Origin: Clostridiales bacterium
GTDB lineage: Bacteria > Bacillota > Clostridia > Oscillospirales > Ruminococcaceae
DNA length: 6,507 bases
Reading direction: 5' to 3'
Assembly (NCBI GenBank): GCA_012523875.1
Contig: JAAYSW010000040.1
Span: forward strand, 1-6,507
In this document: one piece after another, positions 1-6,507 of the stretch
How positions within the stretch are numbered: position 1 is the stretch's first letter
Layout: the number at the start of each line of letters is the position of its first letter
Notes under the pieces: generated by a model
Databases searched by the model: none
Told to the model about the DNA's origin: nothing
Seen by the model: the letters and a program-made list of their open reading frames with translations, nothing else
Translations under genes and position numbers: made by a program

Positions 1-620
1 GTCCAGCATATCAATGGAATACCTATGTTCTTACATTTCTTGTATAAATCATAGTTAACTTCATTATATCTACATGAAATAAAATCCGGTTTTATTGTAT
101 ACTTAAGGAGTATTTTGTTTAGCAAAAAAATATTATTTCTGCTTACAATTTGTCCTCTTTTAATATAAGATGCATAAAACCTAAACCACAGTAAAACTAG
201 GGGGTTAAAAGATTGAATAGCATAATCCCCCCTGTATCCTTCTAATATTTGAATAAGTTTTTTCTCCATCTTACCTAGAAACCTATTATTTTTCAACTCA
301 ATTAAAATAGGTACTCTGCCACCAACAAGCCTTAATACTTCGGATAGGGTTGGAATTTCACAATTACTATTGCTCAACATAAATCCTTTTAGCTCAGGCA
401 ATGTAAAATCAGATACCCGCCCTCTTACACCTGTCATCCTTTCTAAATCCTTATCATGAAAAACTACAATTTCGCCATCAGAACTCATTTGTATATCAAG
501 CTCTATCGCATAGTTTTTCGATACACTCTTTAAGAAAGCAGGTATTGAGTTTTCAGGAATATTAAACTTTCGAGAATGTAATCCCCTATGTGCTATAAAT
601 CTATATTTATTAAAAAACAA
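1..620 (-). CDS. Glycerophosphodiester phosphodiesterase family protein (3' end beyond window)
   Basis: Family enzymes hydrolyse glycerophosphodiesters (deacylated phospholipid head groups) to glycerol-3-phosphate and an alcohol, using a metal-dependent TIM barrel. I translated 206 codons by hand. Visible motifs are AHRG with catalytic His11, PENS with Glu23, the metal-binding ELD (Glu40, Asp42), VVFHD with the second catalytic His55, IELK (Glu108, Lys110) and QSFNP at 136-140, in the usual GDPD order. No signal peptide or membrane segment is seen, so a cytoplasmic enzyme is inferred. The reading frame is open to the left edge, ending in ...PLICW; the family is usually about 240-260 residues, so the last 35-50 are missing. 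The TTG at 618-620 is chosen because GGAGGTG lies 5 nt upstream. An in-frame ATG at 642-644 would add 8 residues but has no ribosome binding site. It follows the NatB-type gene by 78 nt and may share its transcript. The exact substrate is unknown. Confidence 0.9.
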   Translation of the reverse strand, partial: MFFNKYRFIAHRGLHSRKFNIPENSIPAFLKSVSKNYAIELDIQMSSDGEIVVFHDKDLERMTGVRGRVSDFTLPELKGFMLSNSNCEIPTLSEVLRLVGGRVPILIELKNNRFLGKMEKKLIQILEGYRGDYAIQSFNPLVLLWFRFYASYIKRGQIVSRNNIFLLNKILLKYTIKPDFISCRYNEVNYDLYKKCKNIGIPLICW

Positions 621-625
621 AATTA

Positions 626-632
626 CACCTCC
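626..632 (-). promoter_or_regulatory. Ribosome binding site deciding the TTG start of the phosphodiesterase gene
   Basis: The minus strand reads GGAGGTG, then TAATT, then TTG. This is a near-perfect match to the 16S anti-Shine-Dalgarno sequence at a 5-nt spacing. It favours the TTG at 618-620 over the in-frame ATG at 642-644, which would place this motif inside the coding region. Confidence 0.75.
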
Positions 633-683
633 ATTATAATTCATAGTTATGTTTGTTAGTTCTAAAATATTTATTAGGAGGTG
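626..683 (-). promoter_or_regulatory. Possible SD-sequestering inverted repeat in the leader of the phosphodiesterase gene
   Basis: In the minus-strand transcript, CACCUCC (677-683) is an exact 7-nt complement of the gene's Shine-Dalgarno GGAGGUG (626-632), with one further G-U pair outside it and 44 nt between the arms. Separately, 694-702 and 662-669 can form an AU-rich 8-bp stem with one bulged G, which would place CACCUCC in its loop. The complementarity is seen in the sequence. A role in masking the ribosome binding site is inference, and a 44-nt AU-rich loop makes the structure only moderately stable. Confidence 0.35.
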
Positions 684-698
684 CTATTTATATTATCT

Positions 699-2015
699 TT
701 AGGTTCTCTTTGATTTATTAAATTTAAACTTCTGGCCAAAATTAAGTGAAATTGTGAAGATTTTATCAGATGTGAATAGCTTTAACGCTGAATACATACA
801 TACTATAAAAAATACAAACTGATATGCAAGCCCACCCCAAAATACATTCCAGTTACCAAACATTATATTATTTATTGCAGTAAAAGTATGTGTAAATGGT
901 ATTGCCCATATTAATGTTCGTATTATGTTAGGCATAGTGCCTATATCCATGAATATTGATATCATATATGGTATCATTGCTGAAATCATGATTGGCATTA
1001 TCAGTGTTTGTGCAGATTTTGCATCAGTTGCCATTGCACCTAAAATCAACGACACGGAAAGTGCTATCATTATTGTCATAAACATTTGTAAGCCTAATAA
1101 AAAATATCCTCCTGCCGACATCTTCAACCCTAGTTCCTTCAGGGCTTCTGACATTGTTAGGGTCTCACCTACACCAATATCCATTCCCCCGCTCATTATT
1201 CCGCCCATATAACTACTAAATGCGATCATATATGCGACTGCATTAATTAATGCTACTATAGCAGCACCTAACATTTTAGCTCCTAAAACTGATATCCTTG
1301 ATACAGGTGCTGATAACAATGTTTCAAGGGTTTTATCTATTTTTTCAGTAGATATAGCAGAAATTATCATTTGGGAGGTAAACATCACCAATATAAAAAT
1401 AACAATTGGAACTATCACTCCTTGAGCAGATGCCATTCCAATAATCACGCTTGGACTAACAGATGCGGATTTTTTATCGACTACAGTAATCTCTTTTAAA
1501 TTCACTGGTCGTTCAATAACACCAATATCTTCCGTACTTAATCCATATCCCTCCAGCATAAGTAAATTTGATATTATGGAATTTATACTTCCCAATGCTG
1601 ATGTGTTTGCATCCCCTAAACTTGCCATTGCAGATGTGCTTTTAATCCTGCTAATATACTCAATATCCGAAGTTTTTCTATCCTCAAGTATCCCCTTTGT
1701 AAATCCTTCTGGAATTATTATAAGGCTATCAATATTCAATTCCTCAAGAATTTCCACGCTATCTTTTTTATTAACTTCCTTCTGCTTAACATTGTAACCC
1801 ATTTCCTTTAGGTTTTTTATAAAGCTTTCAGTAAATTCAGTATTATCTTGATTACTTATATATACATCTCCACTATTTGAAACAGCTTCTTCAATAGCAT
1901 CACCCATAACCCCACCGATTATCATTAGTAGTGATATTGAAACTATAAGCCCAATAATCATTTGTGCATTTATTAATTCACGCAATTCCTTCTTCAATAG
2001 ATTAAAAAACTTCAT
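699..2015 (-). CDS. ABC-2 type exporter permease, NatB-like
   Basis: Membrane subunit of an ABC-2 exporter, 438 residues. From the ATG start there is a cytoplasmic amphipathic start (FFNLLKKEL), TM1 at about 18-35, a hydrophilic extracytoplasmic domain at about 36-195, then about five more hydrophobic segments near 198-220, 247-269, 302-327, 336-358 and 390-412, with a basic C-terminus. After TM2 the stretch STEKIDKTLETLLSAPVS (222-239) matches the coupling region of this family (the TLE-LL--P pattern), which contacts the ATPase. This one-plus-five layout with a large outer domain is typical of NatB/ABC2_membrane_3 proteins. The ATG at 2013-2015 is preferred to an in-frame TTG at 2046-2048 that has no ribosome binding site. 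It overlaps the ATPase gene by 14 nt, implying coupled translation and a shared complex. Substrate is undetermined: Na+ export is known for B. subtilis NatAB, but peptides and drugs are exported by relatives. Confidence 0.9.
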   Translation of the reverse strand: MKFFNLLKKELRELINAQMIIGLIVSISLLMIIGGVMGDAIEEAVSNSGDVYISNQDNTEFTESFIKNLKEMGYNVKQKEVNKKDSVEILEELNIDSLIIIPEGFTKGILEDRKTSDIEYISRIKSTSAMASLGDANTSALGSINSIISNLLMLEGYGLSTEDIGVIERPVNLKEITVVDKKSASVSPSVIIGMASAQGVIVPIVIFILVMFTSQMIISAISTEKIDKTLETLLSAPVSRISVLGAKMLGAAIVALINAVAYMIAFSSYMGGIMSGGMDIGVGETLTMSEALKELGLKMSAGGYFLLGLQMFMTIMIALSVSLILGAMATDAKSAQTLIMPIMISAMIPYMISIFMDIGTMPNIIRTLIWAIPFTHTFTAINNIMFGNWNVFWGGLAYQFVFFIVCMYSALKLFTSDKIFTISLNFGQKFKFNKSKRT

Positions 2016-2739
2016 GTTCCAGCACCACCCTCTCAAATACTTCTTCAAGATTTGCTACATTATATCTCTGCTTTAATTCCTCAGTTTTACCGATTACTAA
2101 AAGCTTTCCTTTAGATATAATACCGACCCTATCAGAAATAAACTCTATCTCAAGCATATTATGGGAACTAATTAAAAAGGACATCCCTTTACTAGCCAAA
2201 TCCTTTATAATCTTTCTAATTTCAAGTGCATTTATTACATCAAGTCCACTTGTCGGCTCATCAAGAATTGCAAGCTTAGGATGTGTCATTACTGCCCTCG
2301 ATAGCAATAACTTCCTTATCATTCCCCTACTATAGCTTGCAATTTTTTCATTGAGCCTATCTTCTAAACCACACATTTCCGTTGCTCGCTTGATATATGT
2401 TTCAGCCTTATTTTTATCATTCGTAAAAATGCCAGCCATAAATTTAAGATATTGATATCCTGTCATAGTCTTATATGCACCTGCTTCATCAGGAAGATAA
2501 GTAATGCATTCCCTCACTTTTTCAGGTTTATCTTTAATGCTATATCCAGCAACAACAGCATCCCCAGAAGTTGGTTTAATAAGTGTAGAAATCATCCTTA
2601 TTGTTGTAGTTTTACCTGCACCATTTGGACCAATTAATGCAAATATTTCACCTTCATCAATATTAAATGAAACACCATCCGCCGCAAGAACCTTTGAATA
2701 TTGTTTACTTAAATCTTTTACCTCTAATACTGTTGACAT
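2002..2739 (-). CDS. ABC-2 type exporter ATP-binding protein, NatA-like
   Basis: Cytoplasmic ATPase, 245 residues, a single nucleotide-binding domain of normal length for NatA/CcmA-type proteins. Walker A GPNGAGKTT is at 37-45. The Q-loop region YLPDEAG is at 81-87, where the usual Gln is replaced by an acidic residue. The signature is YSRGM at 136-140 instead of LSGGQ. Walker B LAILDEPTSGLD is at 157-168 with catalytic Glu161, and the switch His is His193 in SSHNM. Acidic Q-loops and YS-GM signatures are common in ABC-2 exporter ATPases, so this protein should be active. The C-terminal LEEVFERV is also typical. The ATG has GGGGAGG 7 nt upstream (2747-2753). It is the first gene after the promoter at 2770-2798, and its stop overlaps the permease start. 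It should power export by that permease; the substrate is unknown. Confidence 0.93.
   Translation of the reverse strand: MSTVLEVKDLSKQYSKVLAADGVSFNIDEGEIFALIGPNGAGKTTTIRMISTLIKPTSGDAVVAGYSIKDKPEKVRECITYLPDEAGAYKTMTGYQYLKFMAGIFTNDKNKAETYIKRATEMCGLEDRLNEKIASYSRGMIRKLLLSRAVMTHPKLAILDEPTSGLDVINALEIRKIIKDLASKGMSFLISSHNMLEIEFISDRVGIISKGKLLVIGKTEELKQRYNVANLEEVFERVVLEHEVF
2016..2034 (-). promoter_or_regulatory. Weak ribosome binding site of the permease gene, inside the ATPase gene
   Basis: The minus strand reads GAGAGGGTGGTG and then the ATG at 2013-2015. The purine-rich GGGTGG core sits about 9 nt before the start. The match to AGGAGG is imperfect, so initiation probably relies on ribosomes finishing the overlapping ATPase gene. 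Confidence 0.5.
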
Positions 2740-2769
2740 TATCCGTCCTCCCCTAATCTTGATACTATT

Positions 2770-2798
2770 ATTTTAACACAATATCTTTATAATTTCAA
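2770..2798 (-). promoter_or_regulatory. Sigma-A type promoter of the NatAB-like transport unit
   Basis: The minus strand shows a -35 box TTGAAA (2793-2798), a 17-bp spacer and a -10 box TAAAAT (2770-2775) preceded by TGT, an extended -10. Transcription would start near 2763, giving a leader of about 24 nt that ends in GGGGAGG and the ATPase ATG. The boxes are read directly; activity is inferred. No clear operator repeat overlaps it. Confidence 0.75.
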
Positions 2799-2885
2799 TG
2801 AGTTCTAAAAAATAAATATAAACTTTCCATTAATTCTACCACTATCCTCATGTTAAAATTAAGACCATATATTAAGCCTATATGT

Positions 2886-2928
2886 TTTAAGAAAAATAAT
2901 GAGGATGTAAACATTACAACCTCATTAT
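2886..2928 (-). terminator. Intrinsic terminator of the heterodimeric exporter operon
   Basis: On the minus strand, 13 nt after the stop codon, ATAATGAGG pairs perfectly with CCTCATTAT (9 bp). A T-T mismatch and then TGTAA/TTACA (5 bp) close on a 3-nt TGT loop, and TTTTCTT follows. The U-tract is only on the minus-strand side, so it should stop transcription from the exporter operon before the NatAB-like promoter. Confidence 0.88.
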
Positions 2929-2941
2929 CAATGAATTTACT

Positions 2942-4849
2942 TTATGAAGCTTTATCAAATTGAGAATTATACAAATCCGCATAAAACCCATTCTTTTTAA
3001 TTAATTCATCATGGCTTCCCTGTTCAATAATGTCGCCGTCCTTCATAACTAAAATTAAATCGGCATCCCTAATAGTTGATAATCTATGAGCAATAATAAA
3101 ACTTGTTCTCCCCTCCATAAGATTATTCATCGCCTTTTGTATTCTTACTTCTGTTCTAGTATCTACAGAACTAGTTGCCTCATCTAAAATTAAAACTTTG
3201 TTATTTGCCAGTATTGCCCTTGCAATTGTTAATAACTGTTTCTGTCCCTGTGAGACATTGCTAGCTTCTTCGTTTAGCTCCATATTATATCCGCCTGGAA
3301 GTGTCTTTATAAAATGATGTGCATGTGCTGCCTTTGCTGCCTCAATCACTTCATCATCACTTGCATCTAAGCGTCCATATCTTATGTTTTCCATTATACT
3401 GCCTTTGAAGAGCCAGGTATCTTGCAAGACCATTCCAAAAACATTCCTAAGCTCGGTTCTTTCAAAATTTCTAATATCATAGCCATCAAGCTTAATGGCT
3501 CCATCTGTTACATCATAAAACCTCATAAGAAGCTTTACCATTGTTGTTTTTCCTGCACCTGTAGGACCAACTATAGCAATCTTTTGTCCTTTTGTCACCC
3601 TAGCACTAAAGTCGTTAATGATAATTTTATCAGGGTTATATCCAAAATGAACATTCTCAAATTCTACATCTCCAACAATATCACTCGCAACAACAGGGCG
3701 CGCGATATAAGATTCTTTACCATTTTCATCAACGGTTTTCTCTCTTATAATTGCCTGTTCAGGAACATTCTGCTCTTCTTCATCCTCTGCTAAAAACTCA
3801 AATACTCTTTCTGCTGCGGCGGCTGTACTCTGAAGCATACTGGAAACCTGTGCTAGCTGTGATATAGGATGTGTAAAATTCCTTACATACTGTATAAATG
3901 ATTGTATATCACCGACTTTAATTCTACCCTTCAGCACAAACAATCCACCAACAATTGCTACCACAACATAACCAAGATTACCTACAAACATCATTATCGG
4001 ATGCATCATTCCTGAGAAAAATTGTGATTTCCATGCTGAATTATATAACTTTTTATTATTTTTATCAAATTCCTCAATCGTTGATTCTTCTTTGTTAAAA
4101 ACCCTAATTACATTATGTCCACCATATACTTCTTCAACCTGACCATTTACATGACCAAGATATTCTTGTTGTTCTTTAAAATACTTTTGTGATTTCTTTA
4201 CTACGAATGCCATAAGTAACGCAGATATTGGCAAAATTAATAATGTTATAATAGTCATTGGAACATTAATGCTTAACATCATTATTAAAACACCAATAAT
4301 TGTAGTAACAGATGTTATAAGCTGTGTTATGCTCTGATTAAGACTCTGATTTAATGTATCTACGTCATTTGTAATCCTTGAAAGTACTTCACCATGTGTA
4401 GTCTTATCAAAATAACTCATTGGTAGGCGGTTAATCTTCTTTGAGAGTTGCTTCCGTAATCTATAACATACTTTTTGCGATACAGTTGTCATTATCCAGC
4501 CTTGTAAAAATGAAAGAATCGAGCTGATTAAATATAGCAAAACCAGTATTAGCAGAATTCCTTTAATAGCATCAAAGTCTATACCACCAGAACCTTTGAT
4601 TTTGTTCTGTAGACCATAGAAAATTTCGTTAACTGCCTTACCTAGCTTCTTTGGACCTAAAATATTAAACACTGTACTACCAATAGAAAGTATTATAACA
4701 GCAAAAACTGAAAAGCGATATCTTCCTATATATCTTACAAGCTTTGATATTGTACCCTTGAAATCCTTTGCTTTCTCAATTGGCATTCCACCCATTGGTC
4801 CTCTCATGCCATTTTTATCTTGTTGTGATTTATGAGTATTTTCAGACAT
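2942..4849 (-). CDS. Heterodimeric ABC exporter, subunit with catalytic Walker B (BmrD/LmrD-like)
   Basis: Half-transporter of 635 residues with fused membrane and ATPase domains. After a polar N-terminus with a Gly/Met-rich patch (RGPMGGMP, about 16-23) come six hydrophobic segments, about 45-63, 95-116, 174-193, 197-216, 280-304 and 315-340. In the ATPase domain, Walker A GPTGAGKT is at 428-435, the Q-loop Gln is 476, the signature VSQGQ (532-536) deviates from LSGGQ, Walker B VLILDE is at 552-557 with catalytic Glu557, and the switch His is 588. The linker before the ATPase domain (about 355-390) is long and charged. With its partner it should form one asymmetric exporter in the cytoplasmic membrane. 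Start: the ATG at 4847-4849 has AAGGAG 9 nt upstream; an ATG at 4877-4879 would add ten residues but has no ribosome binding site. The gene overlaps the upstream gene by 8 nt. Multidrug export is the common annotation; the real substrate is not shown. Confidence 0.93.
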   Translation of the reverse strand: MSENTHKSQQDKNGMRGPMGGMPIEKAKDFKGTISKLVRYIGRYRFSVFAVIILSIGSTVFNILGPKKLGKAVNEIFYGLQNKIKGSGGIDFDAIKGILLILVLLYLISSILSFLQGWIMTTVSQKVCYRLRKQLSKKINRLPMSYFDKTTHGEVLSRITNDVDTLNQSLNQSITQLITSVTTIIGVLIMMLSINVPMTIITLLILPISALLMAFVVKKSQKYFKEQQEYLGHVNGQVEEVYGGHNVIRVFNKEESTIEEFDKNNKKLYNSAWKSQFFSGMMHPIMMFVGNLGYVVVAIVGGLFVLKGRIKVGDIQSFIQYVRNFTHPISQLAQVSSMLQSTAAAAERVFEFLAEDEEEQNVPEQAIIREKTVDENGKESYIARPVVASDIVGDVEFENVHFGYNPDKIIINDFSARVTKGQKIAIVGPTGAGKTTMVKLLMRFYDVTDGAIKLDGYDIRNFERTELRNVFGMVLQDTWLFKGSIMENIRYGRLDASDDEVIEAAKAAHAHHFIKTLPGGYNMELNEEASNVSQGQKQLLTIARAILANNKVLILDEATSSVDTRTEVRIQKAMNNLMEGRTSFIIAHRLSTIRDADLILVMKDGDIIEQGSHDELIKKNGFYADLYNSQFDKAS

Positions 4850-6507
4850 TTTCTTCAGCTCCTTCCATATCAATTCCAAGTTCCTCTTCAGATAATTGTG
4901 ATTTCGCTATCTGTTGATAAACTTCATTGTTCTGCAATAATTCCTGATGCGTTCCCATTCCAACCATATTACCATCATCAAGCACAATAATCTTATCTGC
5001 GTTTTTTATAGTGTTAATTCTTTGTGCCACAATTATTACTGTAGCACCTGCTATCTTATCCTTTAATGCTTTTCTTAATGCAACATCTGTTTTATAATCA
5101 AGTGCTGAAAAGCTATCATCAAAAATATATATATTAGGATTCTTTGCAATAGCTCTTGCAATCGAAAGCCTTTGCCTTTGCCCACCCGAAACATTACTTC
5201 CTCCTTGTGAGATGCTACTTTTGTATTTATCAGTTTTTTCATTAATAAAGCTAGATGCTTGAGCAATTTCTGCAGCAGTTTTAATTTCCTCATCGGTTGC
5301 ATTCTCGTTTCCGAATCTTAAATTTGAAGCAATATCACCTGAGAATAAAATTCCCTTTTGCGGAACATAACCGATTTCTTCCCTTAATTCGTGCTGAGAA
5401 ATATCTCTAATATCCGTGCCGTCAATCGTTATTTTACCATCTGATACATCATAAAACCTTGGTAATAGTTGAACTAGGGTTGATTTTCCACTTCCAGTAC
5501 TTCCTATAATTGCAGTTGTTTCACCCGATTTTGCAGTAAAGCTTATATTGCATAAAACATCCTCCTCTGCCTTAGGATATCTAAAGGTTACATTTTCAAA
5601 TCGAATATCTCTACAACCACTAGATTCGAGGTTTATTGTATTTTCTTTATCCTTTATTACCGAATCAGTCATCAAAACTTCATCAATTCGATTAGCAGAA
5701 ACTGATGCACGAGGTAATATAATTGAAATCATAGTTAACATTAAAAATGATATAATTATTTGCATAGAATAGCTTATAAATGCCATCATATCGCCGACTT
5801 GCAAATGCCCATTATCAACTCCACCTGCCCCGACCCAAACTATCAATAAGGCTACACAGTTCATTACTAACATCATCATCGGCATCATAAATGTCATTAC
5901 TCTATTAGTGAATAATGTTGTTTTTGTAAGATTAATATTTGCTATATCAAATCTATTTTCTTCATCCTTTTGCCTACTAAATGCTCTTATTACTGGCAAG
6001 CCTGTTAATATCTCACGGCTTACTAGATTCAACCTATCTACAAGAGTTTGCATTTTTTTGAATTTTGGTAATGCAATAATCATTAAAATTGAAATTATAA
6101 AGAGAATCACTACTATTGCAAATCCAACAATCCACGCCATTGAAGTATCAGTGTTTAAGATTTTAATTACACCACCAATGCCCAAAATAGGAGCATAAAT
6201 AATCATCCTAAGAATTAATACTAGCACCATTTGAATTTGTTGAATATCATTTGTACTTCTGGTAATGAGAGAAGCTGTTGAGAAATTATCCATCTCTGAA
6301 TTTGAAAAGAACACAACCTTTTTAAATACATTTTCTCTTAAATCACAACCTACTTTTGCAGCAATTCTTGAAGCGATTAAGCCTACTATTATACTTATAA
6401 TCGTGCCTAATAACGCTAATGCTAGCATTTTTGCCCCTGTTATTAGTAAGTAATTAGTTTGCTGTTTCTCCATATCCACACCAATCTTCTCATATTCAGC
6501 TTTAACA
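4842..6507 (-). CDS. Heterodimeric ABC exporter, subunit with degenerate ATP site (BmrC/LmrC-like), N-terminus beyond window
   Basis: Partner half-transporter. The frame is open to the right edge: nine codons (VKAEYEKIG) precede the GTG at 6477-6479, so that GTG is internal and the true start lies outside. Numbering from that GTG, hydrophobic segments are about 12-38, 84-105, 113-137, 195-217 and 230-257, so at least the first membrane helix is missing. In the ATPase domain, Walker A GSTGSGKST is at 326-334, the Q-loop Gln is 374, the signature is a normal VSGGQ (430-434), and Walker B is IFDD with Asp455 in place of the catalytic Glu. The switch His is replaced by Gln486 (VAQRINTI). These two substitutions mark the degenerate-site subunit of TM287/288- or BmrCD-type heterodimers; its signature would complete the working site of the partner. 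The stop overlaps the partner's start by 8 nt. The region just inside the right edge is polar, consistent with an outside loop before the second helix. Confidence 0.93.
   Translation of the reverse strand, partial: VKAEYEKIGVDMEKQQTNYLLITGAKMLALALLGTIISIIVGLIASRIAAKVGCDLRENVFKKVVFFSNSEMDNFSTASLITRSTNDIQQIQMVLVLILRMIIYAPILGIGGVIKILNTDTSMAWIVGFAIVVILFIISILMIIALPKFKKMQTLVDRLNLVSREILTGLPVIRAFSRQKDEENRFDIANINLTKTTLFTNRVMTFMMPMMMLVMNCVALLIVWVGAGGVDNGHLQVGDMMAFISYSMQIIISFLMLTMISIILPRASVSANRIDEVLMTDSVIKDKENTINLESSGCRDIRFENVTFRYPKAEEDVLCNISFTAKSGETTAIIGSTGSGKSTLVQLLPRFYDVSDGKITIDGTDIRDISQHELREEIGYVPQKGILFSGDIASNLRFGNENATDEEIKTAAEIAQASSFINEKTDKYKSSISQGGSNVSGGQRQRLSIARAIAKNPNIYIFDDSFSALDYKTDVALRKALKDKIAGATVIIVAQRINTIKNADKIIVLDDGNMVGMGTHQELLQNNEVYQQIAKSQLSEEELGIDMEGAEENV
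4859..4866 (-). promoter_or_regulatory. Ribosome binding site deciding the start of the second exporter subunit
   Basis: The minus strand reads GGAAGGAG, nine nucleotides, then the ATG at 4847-4849, within the last codons of the upstream gene. It supports the shorter 635-residue product and an ATGTCTGA start/stop overlap typical of coupled translation. Confidence 0.8.

Noticed and set aside
633..638. Perfect TATAAT on the minus strand just before the phosphodiesterase ribosome binding site
   Set aside because: Transcription would start inside the ribosome binding site, and no -35-like hexamer lies 16-18 bp upstream; the match is likely chance in AT-rich DNA.
676..684. AGGAGGTGC on the plus strand as a ribosome binding site of a rightward gene
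   Set aside because: No ATG or GTG start follows at a usable distance; the first TTG opens a frame of only three codons.
925..1212. Plus-strand open frame inside the permease gene, and similar plus-strand frames at 1576-1797, 2452-2776, 3422-3793, 5548-5772, 5908-6198 and 6265-6453
   Set aside because: All lie opposite well-supported genes, have low-complexity Ile/Ser-rich translations, and show no family motif; they are shadows of the minus-strand codons.
2797..2851. Short minus-strand frame of about 18 codons beginning at an ATG near 2851
   Set aside because: It has no ribosome binding site, overlaps the promoter -35 region and shows no family features.
2866..2884. CATATA/TATATG inverted repeat with 7-nt spacer between the two transport units
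   Set aside because: Only 6 bp, purely A/T apart from the outer pair, and more than 60 bp upstream of the -35 box; expected by chance in such DNA.
2896..2928. Terminator hairpin acting on both strands
   Set aside because: The stem is symmetric, but the plus-strand side lacks a U-tract and there is no rightward gene ending here.
5075..5302. Minus-strand 75-codon frame inside the first exporter subunit
   Set aside because: It is out of frame within the ATPase domain that carries Walker B and the signature; its translation shows no recognisable motif.

Overview
The window is AT-rich (roughly one third G+C by eye) and every supported gene lies on the minus strand. Strong AGGAGG-type ribosome binding sites, a TTG start, a heavy AAA/ATA/TTA codon bias and the protein style all point to a low-GC Gram-positive bacterium, most likely a member of the Clostridia. 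The species cannot be read from the sequence. The content is membrane transport plus one phosphodiesterase. I see no phage, IS element, CRISPR array, tRNA or rRNA.

Read in the direction of transcription (right to left), the first unit is a two-gene operon for a heterodimeric type IV ABC exporter of the BmrCD/LmrCD/TM287-288 kind. The first subunit (4842 to the right edge) is cut off at its N-terminus by the window end. The second (2942-4849) is complete and overlaps the first by 8 nt. Their ATP-site defects are complementary: subunit 1 lacks the catalytic Glu and the switch His but keeps the normal signature, while subunit 2 keeps Glu and His but has an altered signature. Together they would form one working and one degenerate ATP site. 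The operon ends in a strong intrinsic terminator at 2886-2928.

The second unit starts from a clear promoter (TTGAAA, 17 bp, TAAAAT with an extended -10 TG) at 2770-2798. It encodes a NatA-type ATPase (2002-2739) and a NatB-type ABC-2 permease (699-2015) that overlap by 14 nt. Together they should form a separate ABC-2 type exporter. The substrate cannot be told from sequence; Na+, a peptide or a drug are all possible.

After a 78-nt gap with no good terminator comes a glycerophosphodiester phosphodiesterase-family gene (1-620). It starts at TTG and runs off the left edge. It may be read through from the NatAB-type unit. Its ribosome binding site GGAGGTG has an exact 7-nt complement (CACCTCC) about 45 nt upstream in the same transcript, which is the most unusual non-coding signal here. 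Overall this is fairly ordinary chromosomal transport content, and I found no convincing new system.
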